A stretch of 15,493 bases of DNA, taken from contig NZ_JNWZ01000101.1 of assembly GCF_000716545.1 (NCBI RefSeq), positions 1 through 15,493 of the forward strand. Reading direction: 5' to 3'. The DNA is from Kitasatospora phosalacinea. GTDB lineage: Bacteria; Actinomycetota; Actinomycetes; Streptomycetales; Streptomycetaceae. Below are positions 13,311-15,493 of this stretch, in pieces. Below the pieces are notes generated by a model. The model was not told where the DNA came from. It did no database searches and saw only the letters and a list, made by a program, of their open reading frames with translations. The position numbers and the translations under genes are program-made. Numbering within the stretch: position 1 is the first letter of the stretch; each line of letters opens with the position of its first letter.

Positions 13311-13907
13311 ATGACACGAACCGACGCCCCGTACCACCACGGCGACCTGCGCGCCGCGTGCCTGCGCGCCGCCCGGGAGCTGCTGGAGGAGGACGGCGGC
13401 GCGGGCCTGTCCCTCCGGGCCGTGGCACGGCGGGCGGGCGTGTCGGCGACCGCCCCCTACCGCCACTACGCCGACCGCGACGCCCTCGTCTCCGCGGTCG
13501 CGGCGGAGGGCTACGCCGAACTCGCCGGGCACCTGGCGGCCGCGCACCCCTCTCCGCGCACGCCCGAGGACCTCGCCCGGGTCGCCGTCGCCTACGTCCG
13601 GTTCGCGCTGGAGCACCCGGCGATGTTCCGCGTGATGTTCGCCGAACCCTGCGATCCGACGGACGAGGAGCGGGTCGCGGCGACCGCCGCCGTCCGGGAG
13701 TACGTCCGGGACGTCGTCCACGGCGTCTTCCCCCGCTCCGACGCGGAGGCCCTGTCCGTCGCCGTGTGGGCGGTCGTGCACGGCCTGGCCTTCCTCCACC
13801 TGGACGGCAAGCTGGACGCCTCCACCCCCGAAGCGGTGTCGCGCCAGGTCCACGCCGCCGTCCACGCGCTGCTCGACGCGGGACCGGTGGCGCGTCCGGC
13901 GGACTAG
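13311..13907 (+). CDS. TetR-family regulator with WHG domain
   Basis: A 198-aa regulator. The HTH is in the first 60 residues: YHHGDLRAACLRAARELLEEDGGAGLSLRAVARRAGVSATAPYRHYADRDALVSAV. The YHHGDLR opening and the PYRHYADRDAL recognition region are characteristic of the TetR subgroup with a WHG C-terminal domain. That domain is represented by FALEHPAMFRVMFAEP and WAVVHGLAFLHLDGKL. The ATG at 13311 is supported by GGAGAGGG (13297-13304). It has its own palindrome at the promoter. The divergent YbaK-like gene has a separate -10 about 50 bp away and may also be a target. Ligand unknown. Confidence 0.92.
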   Translation: MTRTDAPYHHGDLRAACLRAARELLEEDGGAGLSLRAVARRAGVSATAPYRHYADRDALVSAVAAEGYAELAGHLAAAHPSPRTPEDLARVAVAYVRFALEHPAMFRVMFAEPCDPTDEERVAATAAVREYVRDVVHGVFPRSDAEALSVAVWAVVHGLAFLHLDGKLDASTPEAVSRQVHAAVHALLDAGPVARPAD

Positions 13908-13955
13908 CGGACTAGGGGCCGGCGGGCTCGGGGCCGGAACCCGCCGGAACCCGGT

Positions 13956-14005
13956 GACCCCGGTCGGGGTCCGGCGCCGACCGGGTGCGGACCGGCCCGG
14001 TCCGC
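13956..14005. terminator. Two hairpins between convergent genes
   Basis: GACCCC-GGTC-GGGGTC (13956-13971) and an 8-bp stem GCGGACCG/CGGTCCGC with a GCC loop (13987-14005) lie between the TetR stop (13907) and the DinB-like gene's stop (14043). They can act as terminators for both directions. Confidence 0.6.
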
Positions 14006-14042
14006 GGCTCCCGCCGTCGCCGGGCACCGGCGCCCGCCCGGC

Positions 14043-14620
14043 TCACTCGGCGAGGGCCGCCCGCCGGCTCCAGGACCCGCGGCGCGGGCGGCCCGGCAGC
14101 TCGCCCCGGCCGGTGCACCGGAGCAGGACCGGGACGGGGTCGCCCGCCGGGGCGTCGGGGAAGAGCCGGGCCGGCACGGCGGCGCAGAGCGCGGGCGGCG
14201 GCGTCCAGTCCGGGGCGAGGCCGGTGGTGACGTCGTGGGTGTGCGGCAGCGTCTCGGCGACGCCCATCGCGGCGAAGCCCGCCCGGTCGGCCGGGCCCCG
14301 GTGCCAGGCCCGGACGTCCGGTCCGGCCGCGGCCGGCGCGAGGGCCGGCAGTTCGCCGCAGGCCGGCGCGGTGGCCAGCACCTCGGCCGGGTCGGCGTCC
14401 GGACGCACCGTCAGGTCGAAGGGCAGGTAGCGGGTCTCGGGGCGGGCCACGACCCGCCCGGCGTGGGCGAGCAGGTCGTGGCCGAGGTGGGCGAGCGTGT
14501 CCCGGCAGTTCCACTCCAGCGGGCCGGCCGGGACGCTCCAGTCCGAGCCGAGGTGCGGGGTGAGGACGCGTCGCGTCTCCGCCGGGGCGGCACGCAGTTC
14601 CGCGTGGTCCGTCGCGTCAT
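14043..14620 (-). pseudogene. DinB/maleylpyruvate-isomerase-like protein, apparently frameshifted after its start
   Basis: From about 14612 downward one frame encodes a whole protein of about 190 aa resembling the mycothiol-dependent maleylpyruvate isomerase N-terminal (DinB-fold) family. It opens DHAELRAAPAETRRVL, then WSVPAGPLEWNCRDTLAHLGHD, AAMGVAETLPHTHDV with likely metal-binding histidines, and LFPDAP / LLRCTGRGELPGRPR. That frame has no ATG, GTG or TTG before the conserved region; its first is GTG at 14450, which would lose about 55 conserved residues. The natural ATG at 14620 is in another frame. Adding one base within its first four codons would give M-T-A-T-D-H-A-E-L and join the frames. 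This is either a sequencing error or a recent mutation. It lies 26 bp after the VOC gene and is probably co-transcribed. Confidence 0.7.
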
Positions 14621-14646
14621 CCTCGCACCCGGCTCCCGGGCCCGTC

Positions 14647-15021
14647 CTACAGGTAGGGACGGGTGATCAGCTCCAGGCCGTGGCCGGCCGGGTCGAGCAG
14701 GTAGACGCCGCGCCCGCCGTGCTCGGTGTTGGTCTCGCCGGGGCGCCTCATCTGCGGGTCGGCCCAGTGGTCGATGCCGCGCTCGCGCAGCATGGCGTGG
14801 GCGCGGTCGAACAGGCCGTCGTCGACCAGGAAGGCGTAGTGCTGCATCTGGATCTCCACCGGCGGTTCGGCGAACTGCAGCAAGACGCCGTCGGCGAGCA
14901 GCAGGTTGGTGAACGGGCCCCAGGAGGGCGCCTGTTCGGCCTCCAGCAGCTCGCGGTAGAAGCGGGCGGACGCGGGGGCGTCCTTGGCGGCGATGATGGT
15001 GTGGTTGAAGGCGGCTGGCAC
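14647..15021 (-). CDS. VOC-superfamily (glyoxalase/dioxygenase-fold) protein
   Basis: A 124-aa single VOC module. The beta-alpha-beta-beta-beta pattern is clear: FNHTIIAAKDAPASARFYRELL at the start, VEIQMQHYAFLVDD in the middle, and GRGVYLLDPAGHGLELITRPY at the end. Predicted metal ligands are His7, His61 and Glu117, which are all present, so it may be a catalytic lyase, isomerase or dioxygenase rather than a binding-only protein. The substrate is unknown. The GTG at 15021 is chosen because the conserved first strand starts at once and GAGG lies about 10 nt upstream; longer upstream frames read through low-complexity DNA. A TTGTCA/TACGGT promoter about 175 bp upstream would give a long leader. 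The DinB-like gene follows in the same direction. Confidence 0.88.
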   Translation of the reverse strand: MPAAFNHTIIAAKDAPASARFYRELLEAEQAPSWGPFTNLLLADGVLLQFAEPPVEIQMQHYAFLVDDGLFDRAHAMLRERGIDHWADPQMRRPGETNTEHGGRGVYLLDPAGHGLELITRPYL

Positions 15022-15194
15022 GGCGGGTGAACCTCGTTCCGGGTGTGGTCGGTCTGGGGGCGTGTGCGCACTGCTTCCAGGGCCCGGCGGCCCTCGGACG
15101 TGCGGACGCCCCTGCGGCACCCGGGGCGCGGTCAGTCGCCCACCGGGTCACCGATCCGTGCGTGGCCCATGGCCGTTCCGGTGTTCACCCGGCC

Positions 15195-15224
15195 ACCGTA
15201 CGCAACGGCCCGACTCCCTGACAA
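15195..15224 (-). promoter_or_regulatory. Promoter candidate for the VOC/DinB-like gene pair
   Basis: On the minus strand TTGTCA (15219-15224), an 18-bp spacer and TACGGT (15195-15200) form a good housekeeping-type promoter. The predicted start near 15188 leaves a 5' leader of about 165 nt. No riboswitch or leader peptide is recognisable in it. Nothing else is evident in the gap from 15022 to 15314. Confidence 0.5.
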
Positions 15225-15314
15225 ACCGTTTTCCGGGCCCGCAGCGTCGTCGTGACGGACGGGCCCGCCGCGGCCCTGGCGTCGAGGAGTCCGGCCGGGT
15301 CCTCGACCCATTCG

Positions 15315-15493
15315 GCCACGACATGCCGCACGTCTTCGAGATCGCCGACCGCATCCACGTCCACCGGATGGGACGGCGCGAGGCCCTGATCAAACCGTCC
15401 GACTACTCCATGTCCGAGGTCGTGGCGATCATGACCGGTGCGCTCACCGTCGACCGGGACGGCGGCGGTACTGTCGTGGCGGACGCCGCCGCC
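15315..15493 (+). pseudogene. 3' part of a sugar ABC transporter ATP-binding protein (5' missing, open at window end)
   Basis: The plus frame from about 15315 matches the C-terminal end of RbsA/XylG/FrcA-type ATPases, which power carbohydrate import (CUT2 class). It starts HDMPHVFEIADRIHVHRMG, where DMPHVFE is the segment just after the switch (H-loop) histidine, then RREALIKPSDYSMSEVVAIMTGA. All Walker and signature motifs that should precede it are absent. Upstream of about 15315 the frame reads GFLDPFG and unrelated sequence instead of the expected beta-strand before the histidine. No stop is reached by 15493. It is either a genuine remnant or a misjoin near the contig end. The in-frame ATG at 15324 could be called as a start but would give no functional ATPase. 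Confidence 0.7.

Noticed and set aside
14411..15151. 246-aa minus-strand frame over the VOC and DinB-like genes
   Set aside because: Low-complexity out-of-frame reading of the VOC gene. Only its ATG at 14620 matters, as the likely original start of the DinB-like gene.
1..15493. Search for CRISPR arrays, tRNA/rRNA genes, transposases, toxin-antitoxin pairs, phage genes or a biosynthetic cluster
   Set aside because: I saw no repeat-spacer pattern, tRNA-like cloverleaf, transposase motif or synthase domain on reading both strands. A tRNAscan/antiSMASH/DefenseFinder run would be needed for certainty.

Overview
The window is high-GC actinobacterial DNA, most likely from the Streptomyces/Kitasatospora group. 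This rests on the very high third-position GC, the LAXTG-type class E sortase signal, the many TetR-family regulators, the DtxR/IdeR-type iron box and the TANNNT boxes placed directly upstream of start codons. The first 43 bases are not genomic: they are Illumina Nextera P5/index/transposon adapter sequence, so the left edge is a contig edge with untrimmed adapter.

Layout. (1) 46-3064, heme and iron: the 3' tail of a membrane-anchored surface protein, a two-domain HtaA heme-binding surface protein with a sortase E signal, a convergent 99-aa unknown gene, and a heme oxygenase whose promoter carries an iron box between its -35 and -10. Together these suggest surface capture of heme followed by cytoplasmic degradation to release iron. 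(2) 3146-6562: a SAM methyltransferase, two integral membrane proteins of unknown function, and a convergent beta-propeller-like protein. (3) 6574-7240: two gene halves, the 3' part of a methyltransferase on the minus strand and the 3' part of a cis-prenyltransferase (UppS family) on the plus strand. They are joined head to head at about 7002 with both 5' halves missing, so this is either a rearrangement or an assembly chimera. (4) 7228-9370: a zinc-finger-like small protein, then a TetR regulator divergent from an NmrA-like NAD(P)-binding protein with a cluster of CGAGG/CCTCG palindromes between them. (5) 9383-11853: a lipoprotein preceded by 11-bp-period direct repeats and an 18-bp palindrome, a 545-bp stretch without a convincing gene, then a FusB/FBP-type zinc protein divergent from a TetR regulator over a shared 23-bp operator-like palindrome. 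(6) 11982-13907: msrA, a YbaK-type aminoacyl-tRNA deacylase and a third TetR regulator with its own palindrome. (7) 14043-15493: a DinB/maleylpyruvate-isomerase-like gene that appears frameshifted just after its start, a VOC (glyoxalase-fold) protein, and the 3' end of a sugar ABC transporter ATPase running off the window.

Most of the window is ordinary accessory and housekeeping content with clear bidirectional hairpin terminators between convergent genes. I did not find a defence system, CRISPR array, mobile element, RNA gene or biosynthetic cluster. The observations most worth following are the iron-box-controlled heme locus, the truncated-gene junction near 7002, the TetR/FusB-like divergent pair, the 11-bp-period repeats upstream of the lipoprotein, and the recurring TANNNT boxes 6-8 nt before start codons, which suggest leaderless transcripts.
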